This document shows, piece by piece, positions 26,996-36,348 of a stretch of 64,000 bases of DNA. This stretch comes from Rhodopseudomonas sp. P2A-2r (lineage in GTDB: Bacteria > Pseudomonadota > Alphaproteobacteria > Rhizobiales > Xanthobacteraceae): the NCBI RefSeq assembly GCF_026015985.1, contig NZ_CP110389.1, positions 5,798,001 through 5,862,000 on the forward strand, read 5' to 3'. The first letter of the stretch is position 1. Each line of letters begins with the position of its first letter. A program made the translations under genes and the position numbers. A model generated the notes under the pieces. The model ran no database searches and was not told where the DNA came from. It worked only from the letters and a program-made list of their open reading frames with translations.

Positions 26996-27751
26996 ATGAG
27001 CGAACGCGAGTCCGATCGCTCGGTGTCGCAGACCGTGCGCGCGCAGCTGGCGCTGCGCGACATGATCCTGTCCGGCAGCCTGCGCGCAGGCGAACGTATC
27101 AGCGAGTTGCAGGCGGTGGACATCACCGGCGTGTCGCGCACCCCGGTGCGCCTCGCACTGGTGCGGCTGGAGGATGAAGGCCTGCTGCAGGCGATCCCGT
27201 CCGGCGGCTTCATGGTGAAGGCGTTTTCCGAGCGCGACATTCTGGATTCGATCGAGCTGCGCGGCACGCTGGAAGGCCTCGCCGCACGCTTCGCCGCCGA
27301 ACGCGGCGCCAGCGCCCGCAGCCTCGAACCCTTGAAGGAATGCCTCGGCGATCTCGACCAGCTGGTGCGGCAGGAGCCGGTCTCGGTGGAAGCGTTCTCG
27401 GCCTATGTGACCATGAATGCGCGCTTCCACGCGCTGCTGACGGAGCTATCCGGCAGCGCGCCGGTGATCCGGCAGATCGACCGCGTCGCGGCGATGCCGT
27501 TCGCCTCGCCGAGCGCCTTCGTGATGGCGCAATCGACGCTGCCCGAGGCCCACACCATCCTGCTGATCAGCCAGGAGCATCACCGCATCGTGGTGGATGC
27601 CATCGAGAACCGCGAGGGCGCGCGCGCCGAAGCGATCATGCGCGAGCACGCCCGCCTCGCGGTGCGCAATCTGCGGCTGGCGCTGCGCAACCGTCCCCAT
27701 CTCGACCTGCTGCCGGCGCTCGCCTTGCTGACGTCAACGACCTCGGACTGA
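26996..27751 (+). CDS. vanR: GntR family regulator (FadR/FCD subfamily), probable VanR
   Basis: 251 residues starting four bases after vanA. An N-terminal winged helix (LRAGERISELQAVDITGVSRTPVRLAL at about 33-58) is followed by an all-helical FCD ligand domain that carries Asp/His-type ligand residues in FHALL and EHHRIV. VanR proteins repress van genes until vanillate or a related acid binds. Position inside the vanA-vanB operon supports this role; the name is by context. Candidate operators are the GTATAC palindromes at 25841 and 25904. Confidence 0.88.
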   Translation: MSERESDRSVSQTVRAQLALRDMILSGSLRAGERISELQAVDITGVSRTPVRLALVRLEDEGLLQAIPSGGFMVKAFSERDILDSIELRGTLEGLAARFAAERGASARSLEPLKECLGDLDQLVRQEPVSVEAFSAYVTMNARFHALLTELSGSAPVIRQIDRVAAMPFASPSAFVMAQSTLPEAHTILLISQEHHRIVVDAIENREGARAEAIMREHARLAVRNLRLALRNRPHLDLLPALALLTSTTSD

Positions 27752-27763
27752 CCGGAGACTGCC

Positions 27764-28741
27764 ATGCGCTTTGCCGAACACTGGATGTGGGCCACCGTGG
27801 ACAGCACCCGCGACGTCACGCCGGGCATTCGCGAGATCGTGCTGCGGCCGGATGCGCCGGTCGCCCCCTGCCCGGTCGGCAGCCACATCAATGTCAGCCT
27901 GCTGATCGACGGCCAGCCGCAGACGCGGTCCTACTCACTGGTCGGCGAACGCCGGCCCGACACGCTGCGCATCGCGGTGCGGCTGGCGCCGGACAGCCGC
28001 GGCGGCTCCAAGGCGATGTGGGCCTTGCAGCCCGGCGCGCGGCTGGAGATCTCCAGCCCGTCGTCGCTGTTCGACATCGACTGGACGCGCAAAACCTATT
28101 GCCTGATCGCCGGCGGCATTGGCATCACCCCGATCATCGGAATTGCCGCGGCGCTTGAGCGCAAGAACATCGACGTGCAACTGCACTATGCGGTGAAGTC
28201 GCGTCCCGATGCTGCCTATCTCGACGAGTTGGCCGCGACGCTGGACGATCGCCTGAACGTCCATGCCGGTAGCGAGGGCAAGCGACTGGATTTCGCCACT
28301 ACTTTTGCCGGACTGCCTGCCGACGCCATCGCCGTGATCTGCGGGCCGATGCGCATGCTGGAAGCGGCGCGCCACGCCTGGAACGAGGCTGGCCGCGCGC
28401 CCGCCGATCTGCGCTACGAGACCTTCGGCTCCAGCGGATTGCTACCGACCGCGGAATTCCGCGTCCGCCTCAAGGGCACCGGCTCCGAGATCGTGGTGCC
28501 GCAGAACCGCTCGATGCTGGCGGCGCTGAACGAGGCGGGCTTCGAAGTGATGTCGGATTGCGAGCGCGGCGAATGCGGCGTCTGCGCCATCGACGTGCTC
28601 GCGGTGGACGGCCAGATCGACCACCGCGACGTGTTCTTCAGCGACCACCAGAAGCACGACAATGCAAAAATATGCCCCTGCGTGTCGCGCGCGGTCGGCA
28701 CGGTGACGGTGGATACGCTGTATCGGCCCGACGCCCCGTAG
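27764..28741 (+). CDS. vanB: vanillate O-demethylase reductase subunit
   Basis: 325 residues of the phthalate dioxygenase reductase type, which moves electrons from NAD(P)H through a flavin to a [2Fe-2S] centre and on to VanA. Order: flavin domain (RSYSLVG at about 55-61), NAD domain (IAGGIGITPIIG at about 115-126, CGPMRML at 193-199), plant-type ferredoxin at the C-terminus with Cys266, Cys271, Cys274 and Cys304 or Cys306 (CERGECGVC). It starts 12 bases after the regulator, in the same operon. Confidence 0.93.
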   Translation: MRFAEHWMWATVDSTRDVTPGIREIVLRPDAPVAPCPVGSHINVSLLIDGQPQTRSYSLVGERRPDTLRIAVRLAPDSRGGSKAMWALQPGARLEISSPSSLFDIDWTRKTYCLIAGGIGITPIIGIAAALERKNIDVQLHYAVKSRPDAAYLDELAATLDDRLNVHAGSEGKRLDFATTFAGLPADAIAVICGPMRMLEAARHAWNEAGRAPADLRYETFGSSGLLPTAEFRVRLKGTGSEIVVPQNRSMLAALNEAGFEVMSDCERGECGVCAIDVLAVDGQIDHRDVFFSDHQKHDNAKICPCVSRAVGTVTVDTLYRPDAP

Positions 28742-28748
28742 CGCCCCC

Positions 28749-29969
28749 TCAGCTGTCCGCGCGCAGTGCGGCCAGCAAGGAGATGACGGCGAGCAGCATC
28801 ACCACCGCGCCGTAGCTGTAGGCGACGTTGGCCAGCCCGATCGACGGGACGGACAGACCGGCGGCCACGGCCGGCAGGCTGAACGCCAGATACGACTGCA
28901 CATAATAGGTCGACAGCAGCCCGGCGCGCTGATCCGGGTGCGCCGTGGGCAGGAGGCTGCGCAGCGTCCCCGAAAACGTCGCGCCGAAGCCGAAGCCGGC
29001 GATCATGGTGCCGCCGAACAGCGCGGCGACCAGATGCTGCTGGATGCCGAGAAGCGTCACCGCGACGCCGAGCACCAGCGTGCTGGTGCCGAACACCACC
29101 AGCCGCCGCGCTCGCCAGCCGCGCAGCAAGGCCACCGCCATCGCGCCGCTCAGCATCAGCGCCGATACGACGATGCCGCCGATCCATGGCGAGGCGGCAT
29201 GCATGGTGGTCGCGACCAGCGTGGGCATCAGCGACAGATAGAATCCGCCCAGCGCCCAGCCCGCGGTATTGGCCGGGGTCAGTCGCAGCAGGACCGGGCG
29301 CGACTGCGCGGGCACGCTGAATTGCGGCCGCAGCGACGCCAGCGCACCGGGCTTGCGCGCACCGCTCTCGGGCATGATCCACAACAGCACGGCCATCGCC
29401 GCCGTCAGCGCCAGCAGCACTTCGTAGACCATGTGCAGCGGATCGGGGGCCAAGGTCAGCAACAGCACGGCCCCCAGGGATCCCGAGGCAATTCCCAGGA
29501 AAGCGGTCAGGCTGTTGAGCAACGGGCCGCGTTCGCGGTCGGAGTCGAGGATCGCGGCGCCGAGTACGGTGGTGCCGATGCCGACGCCGAAACCCTGGAC
29601 GGTGCGTGCCAGGATCAAATCGCCGAGCCCGCTGGCCTGCGCGAACAGCACCATGGCCGCGGCATTGACCAGCAATGCGGCGAGGATGACCGGCTTGCGC
29701 CCGACATAGTCGGACAGTCCGCCCAATGTCAGCAGCGCCGCGAGCAGGCTGATGACGTAAACCGAGAACACCACGGTGATCCAGAACGGCGTCAGCTGCA
29801 TGGATTCCTGGTACAGCCGATACAGCGGCGTCGGCGCGCTGCTGCCGGCCGAAACCAGCAGCGCCCCGCAGAAACCGTAGACCGTCATGGCCCGCAGCGA
29901 GAGCCGGCGCGGCGCGGACGTTGCGGGAGCGGTGCCAGAACCATGTCCCATGCCAGAGGTCTCTTGCAT
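28749..29969 (-). CDS. MFS transporter, drug/aromatic efflux or uptake type
   Basis: 406 residues with about 12 membrane helices. The loop GGLSDYVGRKPVILA between helices 2 and 3 is the MFS signature, and GFGVGIGTTVLGAAI matches motif C-like sequence of the exporter group. The first 25 residues are a polar leader. It is convergent with vanB and divergent from a TetR gene with 114 bases between, so the TetR protein probably controls it. It might serve aromatic acids (near van) or toxic compounds; the sequence does not decide. Confidence 0.9.
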   Translation of the reverse strand: MQETSGMGHGSGTAPATSAPRRLSLRAMTVYGFCGALLVSAGSSAPTPLYRLYQESMQLTPFWITVVFSVYVISLLAALLTLGGLSDYVGRKPVILAALLVNAAAMVLFAQASGLGDLILARTVQGFGVGIGTTVLGAAILDSDRERGPLLNSLTAFLGIASGSLGAVLLLTLAPDPLHMVYEVLLALTAAMAVLLWIMPESGARKPGALASLRPQFSVPAQSRPVLLRLTPANTAGWALGGFYLSLMPTLVATTMHAASPWIGGIVVSALMLSGAMAVALLRGWRARRLVVFGTSTLVLGVAVTLLGIQQHLVAALFGGTMIAGFGFGATFSGTLRSLLPTAHPDQRAGLLSTYYVQSYLAFSLPAVAAGLSVPSIGLANVAYSYGAVVMLLAVISLLAALRADS

Positions 29970-29994
29970 CGCAGGTCCTTAAAGCTATTATGAA

Positions 29995-30009
29995 GCGTTA
30001 GCTATACGC
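29995..30009. promoter_or_regulatory. weak inverted repeat in the MFS/TetR divergent promoter
   Basis: GCGT-N7-ACGC lies 26 bases before the MFS start and 75 before the TetR start. It is short and imperfect in its centre; a possible TetR operator and no more. Confidence 0.25.
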
Positions 30010-30083
30010 CACCTGCCGCACTAAAGCAAATTCTTTGCGTTAAATATTTCAGCGGCGCGGCTGGCGACGTCAGAGGGGATCAC

Positions 30084-30642
30084 GTGGCGCTGAAGGAACG
30101 GATACGGGTGGGGGCGCAGCGCGCGGATTCAATCTGCGGTGCACGATGCTGTCCACAAGCTCGAGGCGCTGACCACCCGAAACCAGATCACCGTTCCGCA
30201 GATTGCCGCCGCGGCGGGCGTCACGCCATCGACGATCTATCGCCGCTGGGGCGACCTGCAGACGCTGCTGGCCGATGTCGCCGTCGCCCGGTTGCGGCCC
30301 ATTGCCGACCCCGACGACACCGGCGCCATGGTGTCGGATCTGACGGCCTTCATCGAGCAGTACGCCGAAGAGATGTCATCGCCGGTTGGCCGTGCGCTGA
30401 TCCGCGACGTGTTCTCTTCGGACCAGAGCTTTCCCAGCCAGTGCTGCGGCTTCACCGCGGACCATCTGACCACCCTCGTGGAGCGTGCCAGAGCACGCGG
30501 GGAAACGCCGTTCGACATCGACGAGGTGATCGACCACGTGGTCGCGCCGATCGTCTATCACATCCTCTATGGCGACCGCGACGTGACGCCGGACTACTGC
30601 CGCGCGCTGCTGGCGCGGCTGCGCTCGCTGCCGGCAGCCTGA
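30084..30642 (+). CDS. TetR family regulator, one-base frame break near the start
   Basis: GTG 30084 has GAGGGG before it. The frame from there (MALKERIRVG) shifts at the GGGGG run 30110-30114; removing one G gives RIRVGRSARIQSAVHDAVHKL and an uninterrupted 185-residue protein. The helix-turn-helix is ITVPQIAAAAGVTPSTIYRRWGDL, followed by a TetR ligand domain with a C-terminal DVTPDYCRALLARL. If the break is real, translation could begin at GTG 30139 and still keep most of the DNA-binding domain. It is divergent from the MFS gene, the usual arrangement for a local efflux repressor. Confidence 0.82.
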
Positions 30643-30663
30643 CACGCCGCACACGACACTTTC

Positions 30664-30794
30664 GTTTCCCGGACGCGATGCGGCGCTCTTGTGCCGCTTC
30701 GCAGATCCGGGACCCCGGTTTCTTCCGCGCACCACGGGGCCGGATCAGCAGCGCACCACGTCGCTTCGCGACGCGTTGCGCAGCATCCGGGGAA
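30664..30794. repeat. intergenic repeat family A, second copy
   Basis: TTTCCCGGACGCGATGCGGC ... CGCAGATCCGGGACCCCGG ... GCCGGATCAGCAGCGCACCA ... GCATCCGGGGAACG. Same plan as 24407-24519; lies between the TetR and GNAT genes. Confidence 0.75.
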
Positions 30795-30805
30795 CGGGGG
30801 CGGAG

Positions 30806-31393
30806 CTACCGCGCTCTCTCGTTCAACTGATAGGTCAGATGCGCCTTCACCGTCGGCCATTCTGACGCGATGATGCTGTAGACCACGGTGTCGCGCAGCG
30901 TGCCGTTGGGCGCGATCTGATGGTTGCGCAGGATGCCGTCGAACTTGGCGCCGAGCCGTTCGATCGCCTTGCGCGACTGCTGGTTGAAGAAGTGCGTGCG
31001 GAATTCCACCGCGATGCAGTCCAGCTTTTCGAAGGCGTGACCGAGCAGCAGCAGCTTGCACTGGGTGTTGAGCGCGGTGCGCTGGACGCGCTTGGCGTAC
31101 CAGGTCGAGCCGATCTCGACCCGGCGATTGCCGGCATCGACATTCATGTAGGTGGTCATGCCGGCGACGCCGCCGTCGGCGTCCAACACCGTGAATGGCA
31201 GCATCGCGCCCGACGCCTGCAGCGCCAGCCGGCGGTCGATTTCCGCCGGCATTTTCTCCGCGGTGGGAATCGCCGTGTACCAGATCGATGAGAGGTCGCC
31301 GATGGCCTCGACCAGGCCATCGCGATGGGCCTGTGCGAGAGGTTCGAGCCGGGCATGAGGGCCAGAGAGCGTTACAGGTTCAAGCCACGGCAT
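30806..31393 (-). CDS. GNAT family N-acetyltransferase (RimJ/RimL type)
   Basis: 195 residues, Acetyltransf_3 fold. The first strand VTLSGPHARLEPLAQAH, the substrate strand RRVEIGSTWYAKRVQRTALN and the helix LLLGHAFEKLDCIAVEF with NQQSRKAIERLGAKFDG are the family landmarks. These enzymes acetylate the N-terminus of ribosomal proteins or small amines; the target cannot be told. The SMP-30 gene lies just upstream (10 bases) on the same strand and may be co-transcribed. Confidence 0.88.
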   Translation of the reverse strand: MPWLEPVTLSGPHARLEPLAQAHRDGLVEAIGDLSSIWYTAIPTAEKMPAEIDRRLALQASGAMLPFTVLDADGGVAGMTTYMNVDAGNRRVEIGSTWYAKRVQRTALNTQCKLLLLGHAFEKLDCIAVEFRTHFFNQQSRKAIERLGAKFDGILRNHQIAPNGTLRDTVVYSIIASEWPTVKAHLTYQLNERAR

Positions 31394-31403
31394 CGCGTAT
31401 CCT

Positions 31404-32339
31404 TCATTTATTGAGATAGTTCAGCGGCAGTCCGCCGCGCGGCCAGTCCATCGCGATCAATTCGCCCTTGCCCGACAGCGTGATGTAGGCCGTCTTCAGC
31501 TCGGGCCCGCCGAATGCGATGTTGGTGGTGACGCGGTCGCCGGTGGGTACCTGTTCCACCAGTTTTCCATCGGGCGCAATCACCGAAATGCAGCCGCTGA
31601 CCAGGGTTGCGACGCAGACATTGCCGGACGCCTCCACGGCGAGCGAATCGAACATCTGATAGCCGCCGAGACCGGCGATCGGCGTGCCGCGCTCGCCGCG
31701 GTAGATGACCTCTGAGGGCTTGACCTCGCCGGGTGCCGACAGATCGAACGCCCACAGCCGCGCCGTCGGCGTCTCCGCCACATAGACGGTCTTCTCGTCC
31801 GGCGACAGGCCGATGCCGTTGGCCGGCAACATGCCGAAATGACCCTCGACCACCTCGGTCGCGCCGGGTTTCATGTAATAGAACGCGCCGACATCCATGT
31901 CGCGCGGCCGGCGCTTGCCGAGGTCGGTGAACCACAGCCCGCCCTGGCGGTCGAACACCAGATCGTTCGGCCCCTTCAGGGGATGCTCGCCGCATTTGTC
32001 GAACAGCGTCTCGACCTTGCCGCTGGCGAGATCGACGCGCTGGATCGAACCGCCGATATATTCGTGGGGCTCGGGCGCGCCGGGCATCATGGTGCCGCGC
32101 GACGGATGCCAGCCGAAGCCGCCATTGTTACAGAGATACATCTTGCCGTCCGGCCCGAGCGCCGCGCCGTTGGGACCGCCGGGAATCTTCGCCACCACTT
32201 CCTTGCGCCCGTCGGGCCAGACACGCGTCAGCTGCTGCGCGCGGATTTCCACCAGGATCACCGAGCCGTCGGGCATCACGACGGGACCTTCGGGAAAAGC
32301 GAGACCGGTGGCGAGCACACGGATGTTGGGCGTGGACAT
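31404..32339 (-). CDS. SMP-30/gluconolactonase family protein
   Basis: 311 residues from ATG 32339, chosen because AAGGAGG lies before it; the frame is open upstream. The six-bladed propeller family hydrolyses sugar or other lactones with a divalent metal. Landmarks are FPEGPVVMPDG at the N-terminus (metal Glu), GPNGAALGPDGKMYLCNNGG, GPNDLVFDRQGGLWFTD (metal Asn/Asp) and ANGIGLSPDEKTVYVAET with Asp. A solute-binding protein gene lies divergently upstream, suggesting joint use in the catabolism of an imported compound. Confidence 0.9.
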   Translation of the reverse strand: MSTPNIRVLATGLAFPEGPVVMPDGSVILVEIRAQQLTRVWPDGRKEVVAKIPGGPNGAALGPDGKMYLCNNGGFGWHPSRGTMMPGAPEPHEYIGGSIQRVDLASGKVETLFDKCGEHPLKGPNDLVFDRQGGLWFTDLGKRRPRDMDVGAFYYMKPGATEVVEGHFGMLPANGIGLSPDEKTVYVAETPTARLWAFDLSAPGEVKPSEVIYRGERGTPIAGLGGYQMFDSLAVEASGNVCVATLVSGCISVIAPDGKLVEQVPTGDRVTTNIAFGGPELKTAYITLSGKGELIAMDWPRGGLPLNYLNK

Positions 32340-32605
32340 GGGCATCCTCCTTGTTCTTGTTGTTTGCAGGCGGATACCAGAACGATCCAGCACATGCGGC
32401 AGTTGCCTGGCGGCAATGGTATGCAACTCGCCATCCCTTGCCAAGCGAACGGGTAATTTCGCGCGATGGCAATTCCGCACTGCGATGCGCCGCTGCGTCG
32501 CTGGCAACGCCCATGCATTCGTGCATACTCGCCCTGCATTTGCGCCGACGGCTCACCATCCGCGAAGACGGAGGGAGCCGCGGTTAAACCTCAGGGAGGA
32601 CGACA

Positions 32606-33832
32606 ATGCGACACCACGCCAGAACTGGAATGACTGCGACGCTTGCTGCGCTGCTGCTCGGCGCCATGGCGATCTCCGCCCATGCGCAGAAGAAGTACGA
32701 TATCGGCGCCACCGATACCGAGGTCAAGATCGGCAATATCATGCCCTATAGCGGCCCGGCGTCGTCCTATGCCGTCATCGGCAAGACTGAGGCGGCCTAT
32801 TTCAGGATGATCAACGACAAGGGCGGCATCAACGGTCGCAAGCTCACCTTCATCTCCTATGACGACGGCTACAGCCCGCCGAAGACCGTCGAGCAGGCGC
32901 GCAAGCTGGTGGAAAGCGACGAGGTGCTGTTCATCCTCAATCCGCTGGGAACGCCGGGTAACACCGCGATCCAGAAATACATGAACTCCAAGAAGATCCC
33001 GCAACTGTTCGTCTCGACCGGCGCCGCCAAATGGGCCGACCCGAAGAACTATCCGTGGACCATGGGCTGGCAGCCGAGCTACCAGGCCGAAGCGCGGATC
33101 TACGCGCAATACATCATGGCGAATTATCCGGGCAAGAAGGTTGGCGTGCTCTATGCCAATGACGACTTCGGCAAGGATTATCTCGTCGGGCTGCATGAGG
33201 GCTTCGGCAGCAAGGACAAGGACTATATCGTCAGCGAAGTGCCCTACGAGACAAGTTCGCCGACGGTGGACTCGCAGATCGTGCAGATCAAGGCGGCCAA
33301 TCCCGACGTCTTCATCAACATCGCCACGCCGAAATTTGCAGCACAGGCGATCAAGAAGGTCGGCGAGATGGGCTGGAAGCCGGTCCATATCGTCACCAAT
33401 GTCTCCGCCTCGGTCGGCGCTGTGATGAAGCCGGCGGGTTACGTGAATTCGCAGGATGTGCTCAGCGCCGCCTACATGAAGGACCCGAAGGATCCGACCT
33501 GGAAGAGCGACCCCGCCATGATGGAGTGGAGCGCCTTCATGGATAAATATTTCCCCGAGGGCGACAAGGAAGACGGCGGCACCGTGTTCGGCTACGGCGT
33601 CGCGCAGGGCATCGTGCAGGTCCTGAAGCAGTGCGGCGACGATCTCACCCGCGACAACATCATGAAGCAGGCCGCCAGTCTCAACATGGAGATCGGCATC
33701 TACCTGCCCGGCACCAAGATCAGGACCAGCCCGACCGACTTCAGCCCGCTCGAACAGTTGCAGATGATGAAGTTCAAGGGTGAGAGCTGGCAGCTGTTCG
33801 GACCGCTGATGTCCGGCGAGAAGGCGTCGTAG
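32606..33832 (+). CDS. branched-chain amino acid-type ABC transporter substrate-binding protein
   Basis: 408 residues with a signal peptide (LAALLLGAMAISAHAQ). The Peripla_BP_6 (LivK/AmiC-like) fold shows TEVKIGNIMPYSGPASSYA at the N-terminus, FISYDDGYSPPKTVEQARKL and VGVLYANDDFGKDY in the middle. Bradyrhizobium-type genomes have many copies for amino acids, aromatic acids and lignin fragments. No permease or ATPase gene is next to it in this window, so it must share a membrane complex encoded elsewhere. Divergent from the SMP-30 lactonase gene, 266 bases apart. Confidence 0.92.
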   Translation: MRHHARTGMTATLAALLLGAMAISAHAQKKYDIGATDTEVKIGNIMPYSGPASSYAVIGKTEAAYFRMINDKGGINGRKLTFISYDDGYSPPKTVEQARKLVESDEVLFILNPLGTPGNTAIQKYMNSKKIPQLFVSTGAAKWADPKNYPWTMGWQPSYQAEARIYAQYIMANYPGKKVGVLYANDDFGKDYLVGLHEGFGSKDKDYIVSEVPYETSSPTVDSQIVQIKAANPDVFINIATPKFAAQAIKKVGEMGWKPVHIVTNVSASVGAVMKPAGYVNSQDVLSAAYMKDPKDPTWKSDPAMMEWSAFMDKYFPEGDKEDGGTVFGYGVAQGIVQVLKQCGDDLTRDNIMKQAASLNMEIGIYLPGTKIRTSPTDFSPLEQLQMMKFKGESWQLFGPLMSGEKAS

Positions 33833-33865
33833 GGAGCGCGGAAAATAAAGCACGGCCGATATGGT

Positions 33866-34043
33866 TTCCTCCCCCGCGCGAAGCGAAGCTTCGCCAGGCG
33901 GGGAGGGTCGGCCGAACGAGGCGATGCGCAGCATCGCTGAAGTGGAGGCCGGGGTGGGGTGCCGCTCGCTCCGGCGTTTGCGGTTACCCCCACCCGACCG
34001 CGCTACGCGCGGCCACCCTCCCCGCAAGGTGGAGGGGAAGAAG
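33866..34043. repeat. intergenic repeat family B (GGGGAGGGTCGGCC type)
   Basis: CCTCCCCC...GGCGGGGAGGGTCGGCCGAAC...GAGGCCGGGGTGGGGTG...CCCCCACCCGACCGCG...CCACCCTCCCCGC: left and right halves pair into a long hairpin. Copies at 42177-42376 and 45771-45948; shorter forms at 41221-41312 and 60586-60682. Confidence 0.78.
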
Positions 34044-34048
34044 TAACC

Positions 34049-34414
34049 CTACTTCGCTGCGCCGTCCTTGGCCGGCGCGGCAGCAGCCGGCGTTTCCTTT
34101 GCCGGCGGCGTCTTCTTCTGCGCGGCCTGCAACTCTTCGACGCTCTTCTGCAATCCGGCCACCGTCGCCTTCAACGCCTCGATCTGGCGGTTGGCGGCGT
34201 CGAGCCTGGCCTGGCTGTCCAGACCGAGTTTGCCGATGGTCTTCTGCAGGAAGATCACATTGCTCTGCAGGCAGCTGGTGCGGCGCTCCATGGTCTTTTC
34301 GACCGTGCAGATCTCGATGCCCGGCACGTCCTGCGCCCGCGCGGCAGTAGAGTTGAGCACGACGCACGGCGCCAGCATCGCAGCGGCGGTCGTCAACATG
34401 GCCCGGCCGATCAT
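34049..34414 (-). CDS. secreted coiled-coil protein, hypothetical
   Basis: 121 residues from ATG 34414; the frame continues upstream, but a signal peptide (MLTTAAAMLAPCVVLNSTAARAQ) starts here. Two Cys are present in the mature start (EICTVEKTMERRTSCLQ), possibly forming a disulfide in the periplasm. Residues about 50-100 predict a coiled coil (LDAANRQIEALKATVAGLQK), and the tail is Lys/Ala/Pro rich. No known domain. It lies between repeat B and a small conserved-looking gene on the other strand. Confidence 0.7.
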   Translation of the reverse strand: MIGRAMLTTAAAMLAPCVVLNSTAARAQDVPGIEICTVEKTMERRTSCLQSNVIFLQKTIGKLGLDSQARLDAANRQIEALKATVAGLQKSVEELQAAQKKTPPAKETPAAAAPAKDGAAK

Positions 34415-34535
34415 GAAAAAGCCTCGTGCGTCCTGATAGGTTGCGCCAGCCAGACGGCTTTGTGCCGCCTCTGTCAACTGCAGGCCTAAAACAAGCACGG
34501 ATGGCAGTCGTTCCATCCCCGGAGAATTGAACGAT

Positions 34536-34742
34536 ATGGCGACGCGCGAGAGACGGCTGGCCGAATTCAACGGCCAAGGCGACCCGCTGCCCGATCAGGC
34601 GGTGCACGTGCTGTGCGAGGATCACAGCGGCACCTACCAGCTGCCGTTTCCCTGCAAGCGCATCGACGGCGAATGGCGCAACGCGGAGTCGGGCAGCCTC
34701 GTCGAGGCAACCGTGATCGGCTGGCGGCTGCCGCGGTTCTAG
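34536..34742 (+). CDS. small hypothetical protein
   Basis: 68 residues from ATG 34536, preceded by CGGAGAA. The protein is mixed polar with a possible small beta fold: HVLCEDHSGTYQLPFPC holds two Cys, and VEATVIGWRLP closes it. No signal peptide or known domain. A short cytoplasmic protein is likely. Convergent with the bicupin gene. Confidence 0.65.
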   Translation: MATRERRLAEFNGQGDPLPDQAVHVLCEDHSGTYQLPFPCKRIDGEWRNAESGSLVEATVIGWRLPRF

Positions 34743-34797
34743 ACTCCGCCCTGCTCGAGGCCAGCGCGGCGACGTCAACACGCAGTCGTCCCCGTGG

Positions 34798-35948
34798 TCA
34801 ACCCGCGGAAGCCCCGTACAGATAGCCGACCGGCTTTCCTCGGTGCGCAGCGGACGCACGTCCTTGCGGGTGATGATCCTGTCCGCGAGGCCGTCGATCT
34901 CGTCACGCTGCGTCGGCGTCCAGCTGCGCAGCTGCTCCAGGCCCTTCAGAAGGCCGAGCCGGAGCACCTGCGTATTGTCGCCGACCCCGACGAGGCTCGT
35001 CGCATTCCTGCCCGCCGTCACCACATCGCCAGCGCCCAGTTCGAACGTCTTGCCCGCGCTGTCCCTGAACTCGGCGGTGCCGCGAATGACCCGGTAGATG
35101 ACCACCTCGCCTTTCGCAAAGCAGCCGGCGTCCGCTGCGGACGAAGTGCTCTTCGGCAGCAGCGACTGGCCGCGCGGATCGGTGGCGATGATGTGGCCGG
35201 TGACCAGATGCCCGCTCGGCACCTCGATGCCGATATCGCGCACATAGACCGGCACAGCCGATGCGATGACGCCTTCGGCCAGCGGCCTGAACAGCGCATC
35301 CAGCGCCAGCGGATCCTGCAGCCAGAAGCCGGCATCGGCCGGTCGATCATGCAACGCATGGGTCCAGGCCACCCGCGGGGTTTCGGCCTCGTCGATCTTG
35401 TCCGGGCCGACGATGGTCGGGTTCGGGAAGGTCGTGGGATCGGTAACGAAAGCTTCGAGAAACTTGCCGGAATAGCCCATGGACATGGCGTCCGGCACCA
35501 CCGTCTGCGGCGTCTTCAGGTTCTCCTCAGTCGACAGACCCGACCAGGTGTAGAACAGCTGGCGATGCACGATCGCGCTTTGCAGCATCACCGCGCCCGG
35601 CCCGACATAATAGACGCGGCCATCGTAGTCGAAGGTGAACATGCCCGAGGTCACCAGCACCAGCTGAAAGCCGCCCGGCGGCAGGTGAAGGTGGAAATCG
35701 GTGGGGCCGGTATCCTCGCGGTAGATCGGCAGGTTAGTCGCGACCTCGTGCAGCAAGAAGGTCTCGTTGTTGGCGTGGAAGCCTTCATTGGCGCGACTGT
35801 ACAGCGCCTGCGGGCGATAGGTCGCCTCGTAGGTCGTATCCTTGTGGCGATCGATGGCCACGAAATCCTGATGGTTGAGGCGGAGCGGATCGCCGTTGGG
35901 GCGCGTCAGGCCCGGCCATTTGAGATCGACCGCAGCATGCACGTTCAT
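34798..35948 (-). pseudogene. bicupin protein, one-base frame break near the C-terminus
   Basis: ATG 35948 has GGAGG seven bases upstream. The protein has two cupin-like halves: one around HLHLPPGGFQLVLVTSGMFTFDYDG with VGPGAVMLQSAIVH, the second around EVVIYRVIRGTAEFRDS with FELGAGDVV. As given, the frame runs past the expected end into the neighbouring genes. Adding one base at the TTTCC run near 34835-34839 gives GKPVGYLYGASAG and a stop at 34798-34800, 383 residues in all. Cupins can be oxygenases, isomerases or sugar epimerases; the ligand set is not clear enough to choose. Confidence 0.7.
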
Positions 35949-36171
35949 GGCATCCTCCAATCCGGCGGGGCGCTCGGCCCGGTGTTACTGCGATGCACCA
36001 TGCGAATTTCGCGCCAGCGGGTCGTGGCGGAGTTTTGTTAGCTGACGCCGGGAAAGCGGCCCGGTTCGGTGCGCATTCGCCGGAACGGACGCGAGAGAGG
36101 ACAAAGCGCTGGATAGAGTTTGGGCATGCGATGCCCGATTTGCAGGCCTGTTCAAAGGCCGAGATGCGCTT

Positions 36172-36325
36172 GTGTCCCGGACGCGGTGCGGCCTAGCGAA
36201 GCGAAGCTTCGCACGGAAGTGCCGCGCCGCAGATCCGGGACCCAAGTGTTCTTGGTCATCGGGACCCCGGATCTGCGGAGCACCATGCCGCTTGAAGCGG
36301 CGCAGTGCACCGCGTCCGGGGAACG
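36172..36325. repeat. intergenic repeat family A, third copy
   Basis: GTCCCGGACGCGGTGCGGCC ... CGCAGATCCGGGACCC ... CCCGGATCTGCGGAGCACCA ... CACCGCGTCCGGGGAACG. Includes a small extra palindrome CGAAGCGAAGCTTCGC. Confidence 0.75.
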
Positions 36326-36348
36326 CTGCCCTCGAACTCAATCGAACT

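Noticed and set aside
28938..29993. 351-residue plus-strand frame over the MFS gene
   Set aside because: Rich in Arg, Gln, Gly and His with no motif; the minus-strand MFS protein is clear.
30139..30642. GTG 30139 as the true start of the TetR gene
   Set aside because: The RBS and a typical N-terminal arm are at GTG 30084 once one G is removed; the short form would lose the basic arm before the DNA-binding domain.
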